Assembly: GCF_018130065.1 (NCBI RefSeq)
Contig: NZ_JAFCME010000002.1
Span: 124,001 to 188,000, forward strand
Source: Bradyrhizobium sp. AUGA SZCCT0158
GTDB taxonomy: Bacteria; Pseudomonadota; Alphaproteobacteria; Rhizobiales; Xanthobacteraceae
Direction: 5' to 3'
Length of the DNA: 64,000 bases
The position numbers and the translations under genes are program-made. Positions 1 to 7,474 of this stretch are shown one piece after another; position 1 is the stretch's first letter; every line of letters starts with the position of its first letter. The notes beneath the pieces were generated by a model, which did no database searches, had not been told where the DNA came from, and saw only the letters and a program-made list of their open reading frames with translations.

Positions 1-204
1 GAAGACTTCGTCGCCCGCCGCACCAAGACCGCCGAGAGCAAGATCGCCCTCGCCGAAGCGCAGGCGCTCGCCGACGTCCGTTCCGCCGCGGCCAATGCCG
101 CAGTGGCCGCAGCGTCGACCATCCTGTCGCAGTCGGTGAAGGGCTCGGTGGCCGATGACCTGATGGCCAAGGGTATCGCCGAGGTTCGCGCCAAGCTGAA
201 CTGA
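1..204 (+). CDS. atpF: ATP synthase F0 subunit b, C-terminal part
   Basis: The frame is open from the first base and ends at TGA 202-204, giving the last 67 residues of a protein cut by the window edge. The visible part is Ala-, Glu- and Lys-rich amphipathic helix ([18 protein letters not shown] and then [15 protein letters not shown]) ending in AEVRAKLN, as in the peripheral-stalk b subunit. In the F1F0 ATP synthase this helix dimerises and holds the catalytic F1 head static against the membrane a/c ring. The membrane anchor lies outside the window. A strong terminator follows 27 bases later, so this is probably the last gene of the F0 operon. It could be the b or the b' paralogue; the visible part does not decide. 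Confidence 0.85.
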   Translation, partial: EDFVARRTKTAESKIALAEAQALADVRSAAANAAVAAASTILSQSVKGSVADDLMAKGIAEVRAKLN

Positions 205-230
205 GCGGTTTCAAATCAAAGAGACGCAAG

Positions 231-259
231 CCGGCGCGATCATTTCGCGCCGGTTTTTT
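231..259 (+). terminator. Rho-independent terminator after atpF
   Basis: An 8-bp GC-rich stem (CCGGCGCG at 231-238 with CGCGCCGG at 246-253) closes a 7-base loop and is followed by six T residues (254-259). It ends the atp operon. The convergent gene on the other strand stops at 258, so its stop overlaps the T tract. Confidence 0.9.
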
Positions 260-908
260 ATTGCGTGGGCGCCGCCTTCTTGCGCGGCGCCGGCCGCTCC
301 GGCTTCAGGGCCTGCGGGTCGAAGCCGATGTAGAAGATGTAGTTGTCGCTGGTTCCGGGCGCAGGCACCGGATAGACCAGATCTTCGGCCACCAGCGTAA
401 ACGGCTCGCTCCCGGTCTCCGTCATGCTGACCGTGGTCTGATAGGCCTTGGTGGCGATGGTCTTTTCGCTGATCCCGCCTTGCACCACCGCGACGCGAAG
501 CGGAACCTGCACCGACGACGGCGCGCCGGCGGGACCGGCAATGACGCGCCCCTGAATCCCGATCCGCGCGGTAATGACGCCGCCATTGAGGCTGCATTCC
601 CGCGCCGTCTTGCCGATGGTCGCCTGGAAGCGCAAATCGTTGCCGACCGGCTGCTTGCCGGGCGCGGCCACGGCATAGGTCGACGCGCCGGCCCTGACCC
701 TCACCTCCGGACAGGTCAGGTCGCCGATATCCTCTTCGGCTTTCGGCGCAGCGCCTGGCGCCGGAGCCGGCTCGTCCGACTTGCCGCCGAACAGGCCCTT
801 GAAGCGGTCGGTCAGCGACTGCGCCGACGCAGGCTGGACGAGGCCGCAGCCGAGCCCGGCCACGACCGTGGCGGCGAGCGCTACTCTCAACAACCTGATG
901 TCACCCAT
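258..908 (-). CDS. exported protein of unknown function
   Basis: The product has 216 residues. Residues 1-30 form a signal peptide: an Arg-containing start, a hydrophobic stretch and a likely signal peptidase I site at PASAQ. A cysteine lies inside the hydrophobic stretch but does not fit a lipobox well. After a Pro/Ala-rich linker (about residues 44-57) comes a compact domain with two cysteines, in LTCPEVRV and ARECSLNGG, that could form a periplasmic disulfide. The C terminus is basic and Pro/Ala-rich. I do not recognise a family with a known role. It is convergent with atpF and reads away from the acetyltransferase gene upstream. Confidence 0.7.
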   Translation of the reverse strand: MGDIRLLRVALAATVVAGLGCGLVQPASAQSLTDRFKGLFGGKSDEPAPAPGAAPKAEEDIGDLTCPEVRVRAGASTYAVAAPGKQPVGNDLRFQATIGKTARECSLNGGVITARIGIQGRVIAGPAGAPSSVQVPLRVAVVQGGISEKTIATKAYQTTVSMTETGSEPFTLVAEDLVYPVPAPGTSDNYIFYIGFDPQALKPERPAPRKKAAPTQ

Positions 909-1035
909 GCGACGTCCCTGCCATCCACGTCATCTCGAAGTCATGTTCCCGGCGGCCTTATAGCAGGCCAATGGCGGCGAACCCAAGGCCACCTAAAGGC
1001 GCGTGCGGCACCCGGCAAGGCCCTGAAATCATGGG

Positions 1036-1623
1036 TTAGCCGCGGAAATCCTCATGCAGCATGCCGAACAGCAGATGGTCCTGCCAGACCCCGTTGATGC
1101 ACAGATAGCGCCGCGCCAGCCCCTCGCGGGTAAAGCCGCATTTCTCCAGTACCCGGATCGAGGGCGTATTGGTGGGAATGCAGGCCGCCTCGATACGGTG
1201 CAAATTGAGCTCGCCGAACAGCGACGGCAGCAGCACCCGCAGCGCCGTCGTCATGTAACCGCGATGGGCATGGGGCTGGCCGACCCAATAGCCGATGGTG
1301 CCGGCCTGCACGATGCCGCGGCGGACATTGGCCAGCGTGATGCCGCCGATCATGGTGCCGTCAGATTCGCGGAAAATGATGAACGGATAGGACCGGTCGG
1401 CCGCGATGTCCTCGGCATAGCGCCGCAGCCGCCGCCGGAAGCCGGCCCGGGTGAGATCGTCCGACGGCCAGATCGGTTCCCACGGCGTCAGATAGGCGCG
1501 GCTCGATTCGCGCAATTGCGCCCATTGCAGGAAATCCGCCATCTGCGGCGCGCGCAGCAACAGGCCGTGGCCGCGCGGCACGAGTGCGGCCGGTCCGCTG
1601 GATGGCAACCGAAACAGGGCCAT
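1036..1623 (-). CDS. GNAT N-acetyltransferase, RimJ type
   Basis: The product has 195 residues. The GNAT fold is seen in the acceptor loop region, the GYWVGQPHAHRGYMTTAL segment that binds acetyl-CoA pyrophosphate, and the closing NTPSIRVLEKCGFTREG motif typical of RimJ/RimL enzymes, which acetylate the N terminus of ribosomal protein S5 and related substrates. The start is ATG 1623 with GGGAG eight bases upstream. It lies downstream of the M16 peptidase and thrC on the same strand, separated from them by a short palindromic repeat. The substrate cannot be read from sequence; it may act on a small molecule or antibiotic instead. Confidence 0.85.
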   Translation of the reverse strand: MALFRLPSSGPAALVPRGHGLLLRAPQMADFLQWAQLRESSRAYLTPWEPIWPSDDLTRAGFRRRLRRYAEDIAADRSYPFIIFRESDGTMIGGITLANVRRGIVQAGTIGYWVGQPHAHRGYMTTALRVLLPSLFGELNLHRIEAACIPTNTPSIRVLEKCGFTREGLARRYLCINGVWQDHLLFGMLHEDFRG

Positions 1624-1657
1624 GCCCTAACTCCCAGGACGCCCGCTTGTCCATCTT

Positions 1658-1706
1658 GGGCATGATCTTGTCGGAAAACCGGTACCCACTTTTCCGGATC
1701 ATGCCC
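1658..1706. repeat. palindromic dispersed repeat
   Basis: The arms GGGCATGATC (1658-1667) and GATCATGCCC (1697-1706) flank a core with CGGAAAACCGGTACCCAC. The same core idea (ACCGGTATCCAC, or GCCGGCACCCAC) recurs at 12919-12971 and 34451-34523, so this is one copy of a dispersed family. It fills the gap between the acetyltransferase and the M16 peptidase. Confidence 0.75.
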
Positions 1707-1721
1707 TAATGGAGCAGCGTC

Positions 1722-3011
1722 TTAATGTAACAAGGTCTTGGCCTTCACCTTGGTCAATCCTTCCGCAAAAGTCACCGCCGTGTCCAGACCCCTGCCGCTG
1801 CCGAGCGCCACGACCGCCGGCCGGCTGCGCGAAAGCAGTCCCCGCGCGGCATTGCGGGTCGATTCGACGCTGACCGCGTCGATCCGGGCGACCAGTTCCT
1901 CCGCCGTCAACGGCCGGCCGTACGCCAGCATATGGCGGGCGAGCTGCTCGGCGCGGGAGGAGCAGCTTTCCAGCGCCATCAAAAGCCCCGCCTTCATCTG
2001 CGCCTTGGCGCGGGCGATCTCGGCCTCGGTCAGGGTTTCCACCGCGTCGTTGATGACGTCGACGATCACTTCCATCATTTCCGGCGCGTCGTTCGGATCG
2101 GTGCCGGTATAGAGGCCGAAAAAGCCGGTGTCGCTATAGGGCGCATGGAAGGTGTAGATCGAGTAGCACAGGCCGCGCTTCTCGCGGACTTCCTGGAACA
2201 GCCGCGACGACATCCCGCCGCCGAGCGTGTTGGTGAACACCTGCAGCGAGAACAGCGACAGGTCGGTCTGCGGCACGCCCTCGAGCGCCAGCGTCATATG
2301 CGCCTGTTCGAGGTCGCGATGCACCACGCGCGAGCCGCCCTTGCCGAACATCGCTGCTTGCGGTTTCGGCGCCGGCGTTGCTTCAAAACTCGCAAAGCGC
2401 TCCGTCACTTCCTCGACGACGCGCTTGTGATCGACCGCGCCCGCGGCCGCCACCACCATGTCCGGCCCGCGATAATGCCGGGTGAGATAGCCGCGCAGCA
2501 TGTCGCGATCGAATTTCTTCAGCGTCTTGGTGGTGCCGAGCAGCGATCGCCCCATCGGCTGGTCCGGATAGCAGAGCTCGTTGAGATGCTCGAACACGAC
2601 GTCGTCCGGCGTATCCTGCGCGGCGCCGATTTCCTGCGCGATGACGCCCTTCTCGCGCTCGAGTTCGTCCGGCACGAAGGACGGATTGGCGAGGATGTCG
2701 GAGAGCACGTCGAGCGCCAGCGGCACGTCGGCCTTCAGCACCCGCGCATAATAGGCGGTGGTTTCGGTCGAGGTCCCCGCATTGAGGTCGCCGCCGACCG
2801 CTTCGATCTCTTCCACGATCTCGCGCGAGGAGCGCCGCGTGGTGCCTTTGAATGCCATGTGTTCGAGCAGATGCGAGATGCCGTGCTCGTCGGGCTTTTC
2901 GTCGCGGCCGCCGACGCCGGCCCACACGCCAAGGGCGGCGGTTTCCAGATGCGGCATGCTGTCGGTAATGACGGTGAGACCGGATGCTAACTTGGTGACG
3001 TCGACGCTCAT
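1722..3011 (-). CDS. M16 family zinc peptidase (processing-peptidase type)
   Basis: The product has 429 residues. The inverted zinc motif HLLEH is at residues 47-51, followed by FKGT as in mitochondrial processing peptidase beta and PqqL/YmxG-type enzymes. The N-terminal half holds the active site; the C-terminal half has the GGGMSSRLFQEVREKRGLCY segment, the glycine-rich and Arg-Tyr region that binds peptide substrate. The length of about 430 residues is typical of the single-chain bacterial homologue that works as a dimer. Its ATG start overlaps the TGA of thrC by four bases, so translation is coupled. The biological substrate is unknown. Confidence 0.92.
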   Translation of the reverse strand: MSVDVTKLASGLTVITDSMPHLETAALGVWAGVGGRDEKPDEHGISHLLEHMAFKGTTRRSSREIVEEIEAVGGDLNAGTSTETTAYYARVLKADVPLALDVLSDILANPSFVPDELEREKGVIAQEIGAAQDTPDDVVFEHLNELCYPDQPMGRSLLGTTKTLKKFDRDMLRGYLTRHYRGPDMVVAAAGAVDHKRVVEEVTERFASFEATPAPKPQAAMFGKGGSRVVHRDLEQAHMTLALEGVPQTDLSLFSLQVFTNTLGGGMSSRLFQEVREKRGLCYSIYTFHAPYSDTGFFGLYTGTDPNDAPEMMEVIVDVINDAVETLTEAEIARAKAQMKAGLLMALESCSSRAEQLARHMLAYGRPLTAEELVARIDAVSVESTRNAARGLLSRSRPAVVALGSGRGLDTAVTFAEGLTKVKAKTLLH

Positions 3012-4426
3012 CCGGTAACTCCCTGCTTCGCGGCACGGCTCACCGAGCGCACGAATCGCTCCACTTCGGCTGAATCGTTTTTCATCACCGTGATGTGTTC
3101 AGATTTGGTCATCAGGCCGTCGAGCCAGGCCGGCAACTGCGGTCGCACGCCGCAGGCGGCCTCGACCGCATCGGGGAATTTGGCCGGATGGGCGGTCGAC
3201 AGCACGATATTGGGAATCCTGGAATCCGAGGTGTCGCGATCGGCCACCGCCAGCGCCACCGCGGTATGGGGATCGACGAGGTCGCCGGCCTCCCGCCAGG
3301 CGGCGCGGATCGCCGCCGCCGTCTCGGTCTCGTCGGCGCGCCCGGCGTCGAACTCCTCGCGGATCGCGGCCAGCGTCGCGTCCGGCAGCACGAAACGCCC
3401 GGACTGTTTCAGCGAGCCCATCAGCCGCCGCACGCTGGCGGCATCGCGTTGACCAGCCTCGAACAGCAGCCGCTCGAAATTGGAGGACACCTGGATATCC
3501 ATCGAGGGCGAGGCAGAAGCGTGCACCTCGCGCACCTCGTAGATGCCGGTCTTCAGCGTGCGCGGCAGGATGTCGTTGATGTTGGAGGCAATGCGCAGCC
3601 AACGGATCGGCAGGCCCATTTTCTTGGCGACGTAGCCGGCAAAGATGTCGCCGAAATTCCCGGTCGGCACCGTGAAATCGACCGTGCGCGCGGGCGCGCC
3701 GAGCGCCACCGCCGAGGTAACATAATAGACCACCTGCGCAACCACCCGCGCCCAGTTGATCGAATTGACACCCGACAGCGAGACCGCATCGCGAAAGCCG
3801 TGATGATTGAACATCTCCTTCACGATCGCCTGGCAGTCGTCGAAATTGCCTTCGATCGCCAGCGCGTGCACGTTGGCCGCGCCCGTCGTCGTCATCATCC
3901 GCCGCTGCACGTCGGAAATCCGGCCATGCGGAAACAGCACGATCAGATCGACATTGTCGAGACCGGCAAAGGCGTCGACCGCCGCACCGCCGGTATCGCC
4001 CGAGGTCGCCACGACGATGGTGGTGCGCTGCGCGCGCTTGGCCAGCACGTGATCCATCAGCCGCGAGATCAACTGCATCGCGACGTCCTTGAACGCGAGC
4101 GTCGGACCGTGGAAAAGTTCGAGCACGAACTGGCTGGAGCCGGTCTGCCGCAGCGGCACGACAGCGGGATGGCGGAAGGTGGCGTAGGCTTCATTGGCCA
4201 TGCGGCCGAGATCGGCGTCGGAGATTTCAGCCCCGGCGAACGGCCTGATCACCTCGACCGCGACTTCCCAATAGGGCCGTCCGAAAAATCCAGCGATGGT
4301 CTCGGGCGAAAGCTGCGGCCAGGTTTCAGGCACATAGAGACCGCCGTCGCGGGCAAGCCCGGTCAGCATCACATCGCAAAAACCCAGGGTGGGAGCTTCC
4401 CCCCGCGTCGAAATATACCGCGTCAA
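3008..4426 (-). CDS. thrC: threonine synthase
   Basis: The enzyme converts O-phosphohomoserine to threonine with PLP, the last step of threonine synthesis. The PLP lysine is in TLAFKDVAMQ; the phosphate-binding SGDTGGAAVDAF motif follows. The reading frame is open to 4666, but I place the start at TTG 4426: GGAGG sits five bases upstream, the product is then 472 residues as expected for the family, and it opens with the usual N-terminal motif (Y-STRG) and LARDGGLYVPE. The added upstream residues look like translated repeat sequence. It overlaps the M16 peptidase gene and shares its transcript. It is on the same strand as the cox operon about 12 kb away. Confidence 0.95.
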   Translation of the reverse strand: MTRYISTRGEAPTLGFCDVMLTGLARDGGLYVPETWPQLSPETIAGFFGRPYWEVAVEVIRPFAGAEISDADLGRMANEAYATFRHPAVVPLRQTGSSQFVLELFHGPTLAFKDVAMQLISRLMDHVLAKRAQRTTIVVATSGDTGGAAVDAFAGLDNVDLIVLFPHGRISDVQRRMMTTTGAANVHALAIEGNFDDCQAIVKEMFNHHGFRDAVSLSGVNSINWARVVAQVVYYVTSAVALGAPARTVDFTVPTGNFGDIFAGYVAKKMGLPIRWLRIASNINDILPRTLKTGIYEVREVHASASPSMDIQVSSNFERLLFEAGQRDAASVRRLMGSLKQSGRFVLPDATLAAIREEFDAGRADETETAAAIRAAWREAGDLVDPHTAVALAVADRDTSDSRIPNIVLSTAHPAKFPDAVEAACGVRPQLPAWLDGLMTKSEHITVMKNDSAEVERFVRSVSRAAKQGVTG

Positions 4427-4616
4427 ACCGCCCTCCAAAGGCGTTAGCCTTCCGCTAACCCTTTGATATCTGTGAATTATTACCCTTCGCCAACGACAAA
4501 GCGCGCGGCACCTTAAAGCGTTTTTGCTCCTTGTGAAATGCCGCAATGGCGAAAAGGTGAGTGCGGGGTAAGGGCTTTGGTGCGATTTGCGCGCCGCTCT
4601 TGCCTCCCAACGAACT

Positions 4617-4757
4617 GTCGTCCCGGCCTTGAGCTCAGATGCGCAATTGCGCATCGGGGGACCCATACCGCGTGATCTTTCGAAGAGGCTCGGTAACAGA
4701 GACCATCCGCAAAACTTCTTCCTGTGGTTATGGGTCCCGGCTCAAGGCCGGGACGAC
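4617..4757. repeat. composite REP-like inverted repeat
   Basis: Perfect 17-bp arms GTCGTCCCGGCCTTGAG (4617-4633) and CTCAAGGCCGGGACGAC (4741-4757) enclose about 107 bp. Inside the left end is an exact palindrome GATGCGCAATTGCGCATC (4638-4655). The same design is at 52427-52572, and arm relatives are at 33635-33756 and 40849-40966. It lies upstream of thrC. Confidence 0.85.
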
Positions 4758-4794
4758 GGCGGTGTCTGTTGCTGCACCGTGGCCTAAACGCAGT

Positions 4795-5320
4795 TTCGCA
4801 TTCTCGCGACGCGATGCGCCCGAGCTTTGCCAGAAATTCCTTGCCCTCGAAAATAGAGGGCGCAGGGAAGACCGGGTGCGCGCTGCACCCGCGGTCTCGT
4901 GTGCGATTTGCACTAAAAAAGCTGCACACGAGCATACAGGGCAGCGGAGAACACCCGGCCTTCCCTGCGCAATGGCTTTACGGCTTATGCCGTGATCTCC
5001 CCGGAGACGAGTTCTTGGTTGACTCCGTCGCTGCCGTTCAGCTCTCGCCTACCCGACAGCTTGACACCTGCAACGGGTGCCAGGACCACACGGTTTTGCC
5101 GTACGCTCATCCACGCCATCGTCTCAGCGTAAACCAGCGTCCACCGCAACCCGTCCAACGTCCGTGACGACGGCCGACGCCCTCTGAGTGGGACGGGATG
5201 GCGATAGATGCGCACTGATTTGGGTCGACCGACAACAGAAACATTTTTGATTTACAGAAACTTTCTGCTTGACACGATTTCCGCAAATCAGAACTGATTT
5301 GCCCGTCGGGTCGTTTTGTC
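4795..5320. repeat. dispersed repeat of Bradyrhizobium type
   Basis: This gene-free stretch between thrC and 5497 has several overlapping spurious reading frames. From memory, translated fragments such as KTGCALHPRSR, SGEHPAFPAQWLYG and PSNVRDDGRRP match hypothetical proteins annotated very often in Bradyrhizobium genomes, which points to a multicopy non-coding element. It includes a perfect inverted repeat GCAAATCAG/CTGATTTGC at 5283-5302, and the AAATCAG core recurs near 5210, 5383 and 5407. The exact boundaries are my estimate. The remaining 5321-5496 holds the upstream region of the next gene. Confidence 0.6.
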
Positions 5321-5496
5321 GCGGCCAGCCGTCAACATGAACGGAAGGGAATGGGCTCGCTCGCATCAAAAACCCACAAACAAATCAGATTAAAAACACA
5401 CAAGGAAATCAGATTGCACCCGCCAACCAAAATACCGCGGGAACAATCCGGTCCTGTCGGCATTATCGTCAACGCTTCGAATTCCGGGAGACTTCC

Positions 5497-5820
5497 ATGA
5501 AAACGGCAAAGATCATGCTGGCTGGACTGGCCGCCCTCACCTTCGTTTCGGCGGCCTCAGCCCAGCAAGCGATGACGGGAACGGTCACGCGAATTGACCG
5601 GACCGACGGGACGATCGCAATCCAGCTGCACCGGACTCCAACGCAGAGCGGTACCGTCGGCGCCAGCACCAGCGGCGCCAAAACAGACGGTCCTGCCGAA
5701 GAGCTCAAGACCAAGATCCAGGGCAATCTGTTGAACATCCTGCACGCCGGTGACCGGGTCAAGTTTACGCTCACCGACGCGGGTGGCAGCAAAACCATTA
5801 CCAACGTCGAACGACCGTAA
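5497..5820 (+). CDS. small exported protein, possible OB-fold
   Basis: The product has 107 residues with a signal peptide and a cleavage site near residues 20-23 (SAASAQQ). The mature part reads GTVTRIDRTDGTIAIQ, then a flexible Ser/Thr/Gly linker, then HAGDRVKFTLTDAGG. This beta-rich pattern resembles the CusF-type periplasmic OB-fold, but the methionine and tryptophan metal ligands of CusF are missing, so metal binding should not be assumed. The start ATG has GGGAG nine bases upstream. It stands alone between a repeat and a convergent gene with which it shares a terminator. Confidence 0.7.
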   Translation: MKTAKIMLAGLAALTFVSAASAQQAMTGTVTRIDRTDGTIAIQLHRTPTQSGTVGASTSGAKTDGPAEELKTKIQGNLLNILHAGDRVKFTLTDAGGSKTITNVERP

Positions 5821-5852
5821 CTGACAGGGCACGCACAGCCAGATCGAAACGC

Positions 5853-5884
5853 AAAAAGGGCCGCGGCAAAACCGCGGCCCTTTC
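5853..5884. terminator. bidirectional terminator between convergent genes
   Basis: The stem GGGCCGCGG (5858-5866) with CCGCGGCCC (5872-5880) has a 5-base loop, with AAAAA before it and TTTCT after it, so it can stop transcripts from both sides. It lies between the stops at 5820 and 5903. Confidence 0.88.
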
Positions 5885-5902
5885 TCCTGGAAGGGTCTGT
5901 CG

Positions 5903-6130
5903 TTACTCGGTGCAGACCTTGGTCGTCTTCATGCCGGTTTCGGCCTCCGTCTTGGTCTTGAAGATGCCGTTGTCGACGATGGTGGTGGTCGTGCTGGTCG
6001 GCTTGGTTTCGACCACCGTGCACTTCTTCGTGGTGCTGTCGCGAACCACGTAATATTCGGCAGCCATCGCGGTCCCGGCTACGCTCGTTGCGGCAAACGC
6101 CAGCGCGCCGATCATCAGAAATTTCTTCAA
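5903..6130 (-). CDS. small exported protein, unknown
   Basis: The product has 75 residues. A signal peptide (KKFLMIGALAFAATSVAGTAMA) ends near AMAAEYYVV. The mature peptide of about 50 residues has two cysteines (KKCTVVETKP and TKVCTE) and a Thr-rich centre. The frame is open to 6193, but GGAGGAG lies six bases before the TTG at 6130, which puts the signal peptide at the very N terminus, so I chose TTG. It resembles the many short secreted proteins of Bradyrhizobium with no assigned role. Confidence 0.72.
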   Translation of the reverse strand: MKKFLMIGALAFAATSVAGTAMAAEYYVVRDSTTKKCTVVETKPTSTTTTIVDNGIFKTKTEAETGMKTTKVCTE

Positions 6131-6380
6131 GGTATGCTCCTCCGAGTTCTTAGTGATGCCATCAGCAACCCGCGGAGAAACCGGATGTTCCACTTTTTCC
6201 CGAATGGTTTTCAGCTCCCGGATTCCATTACGGTCTATGTGCGGCGGGCAGCTCGGAAACAGGTCGGGAATAGTCGGCAGTACCGCCCAGTAAAGACCTC
6301 AGTCTTTCCGGGGCCCCGGAACAAACATAAGACCGGGAACTTATCGACGTGATCGCAATCATGCGATGGAGGACGACTGC

Positions 6381-6632
6381 ATGAGACGCATTGCATTGAT
6401 TGGCTGCGCGCTGCTGCTGGCAATGACCGCATCCGCTTCCGCCAGGCTGGGAATTGCGCCGCTCACCGTGTCGGATGACGGGGTGACCCAGGTCAAGCAC
6501 GGACGTGGGCACGGTCGCGGACATCGCGGGGGCCGGGGTCACCACCGTGGTTGGGGCCGAGGTCACCACCGTGGTTGGGGCCGCGGTCGCGGACACCATT
6601 ACGGCTGGCGTCATCACCGTCGCTTCTACTGA
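6381..6632 (+). CDS. small secreted His/Gly/Arg-rich protein
   Basis: The product has 83 residues. A signal peptide of about 26 residues is followed by a short conserved-looking prefix (APLTVSDDGVTQVKHG) and then a low-complexity tail of RGH, RGWG and GRGRGHH units. The DNA shows why: a 24-bp unit at 6537-6560 is repeated almost exactly at 6561-6584. ATG 6381 has GGAGG eight bases upstream, better than the in-frame ATG at 6366. The His-rich tail could bind metal ions, which is inference only. The architecture resembles other prefix-plus-repeat secreted proteins of rhizobia. Confidence 0.75.
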   Translation: MRRIALIGCALLLAMTASASARLGIAPLTVSDDGVTQVKHGRGHGRGHRGGRGHHRGWGRGHHRGWGRGRGHHYGWRHHRRFY

Positions 6633-6746
6633 AACTCTGATTCGTCTTGTGCTGCTTTCATCGATCCATTGCCCCGACGAAAGCAGGCAACGGCGGTATG
6701 GACGGTCGCGCCCAACAGGCGCGGCCAGTTCAATTTCTGACACCGG

Positions 6747-7391
6747 TCAGCCCAGTTCCATCTCGACGGCGATCCGGATCAGGTCGGAATGGTTCTTGGC
6801 GCCGAGTTTCTGCTTCAGCAGCGAGGTGGTGTTGGCCACGGTCTTGTAGGAAATATCGAGCGCGTCGGCGACTTCGACGATTTTGTCGCCGCGGCCCAGC
6901 AGGCGCAGGATTTCCAGTTCGCGCGCGGTCATTTGCGAGGCCGGATTGGCTTTGATGGAGGCGCCCGAGAACGTCACCGCCTCCGCCAGTTGCGGCGAGA
7001 TGAAATTCTCTCCCGAAGCCACCTTGCGGACGGCCTTTACCAGCGTCCGTGGATCGTCGCCCTTGGCGACGTAACCCTGCGCGCCCATTTCCACCGCGCG
7101 AACCACGAAGGCCGGGTCGTCATTCATGCTGAACATGATGATTTTCGCGTCCGGATCCTCCTTCCGGATCCGTCGCATCAGCTCAAATCCCGAGACGTCG
7201 GGAAGTTTGATATCGATGATTGTGACATCCGGCCGTCGCGTCATAAAGGCCTTGTGACCGGATTTTGCGTCCGCAGCCTCGTCAATTTTCACCGTCGCGT
7301 CCGAAGCGAACAGCGAACGGCATCCGGAAACGACCACTGGATGGTCGTCGACGATCAGGATCCTGGTTGCCGATTTGGCGATGTTCTGCAT
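6747..7391 (-). CDS. NarL/FixJ-family response regulator
   Basis: The product has 214 residues. The receiver domain spans residues 9-125, with the acidic pair DD at 15-16, the phospho-acceptor Asp60 in TIIDIKLP, and the conserved Lys in GYVAKGD. A LuxR-type helix-turn-helix follows at about 145-208 (TARELEILRLLGRGDKIVEVADALDIS). It is divergent from a NarX/UhpB-type kinase with starts 83 bp apart, so the two are almost certainly cognate. The target genes are not evident. Confidence 0.92.
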   Translation of the reverse strand: MQNIAKSATRILIVDDHPVVVSGCRSLFASDATVKIDEAADAKSGHKAFMTRRPDVTIIDIKLPDVSGFELMRRIRKEDPDAKIIMFSMNDDPAFVVRAVEMGAQGYVAKGDDPRTLVKAVRKVASGENFISPQLAEAVTFSGASIKANPASQMTARELEILRLLGRGDKIVEVADALDISYKTVANTTSLLKQKLGAKNHSDLIRIAVEMELG

Positions 7392-7474
7392 CCTTGCCGC
7401 CCCTTTTGGGATAAATAGGCATTTCGCGATGATTGAAAAGTGAAACCTGCGCTATGGGAGTTAGAATAGTCCGA

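Noticed and set aside
261..1097. Long plus-strand frame of 278 codons
   Set aside because: It is antisense to the exported protein gene, is Arg/Gly-rich as expected of a GC-rich shadow frame, and has no recognisable domain.
4724..5167. 147-codon frame between thrC and the small exported protein
   Set aside because: The translation resembles repeat-derived hypothetical proteins seen in many copies in Bradyrhizobium; I treat the DNA as a dispersed repeat, not a gene.
6505..6849. Thr/Val/Gly-rich frame overlapping the His-rich secreted protein gene
   Set aside because: It arises from reading the 24-bp repeat in another frame; it lacks its own ribosome binding site and runs into the response regulator gene.
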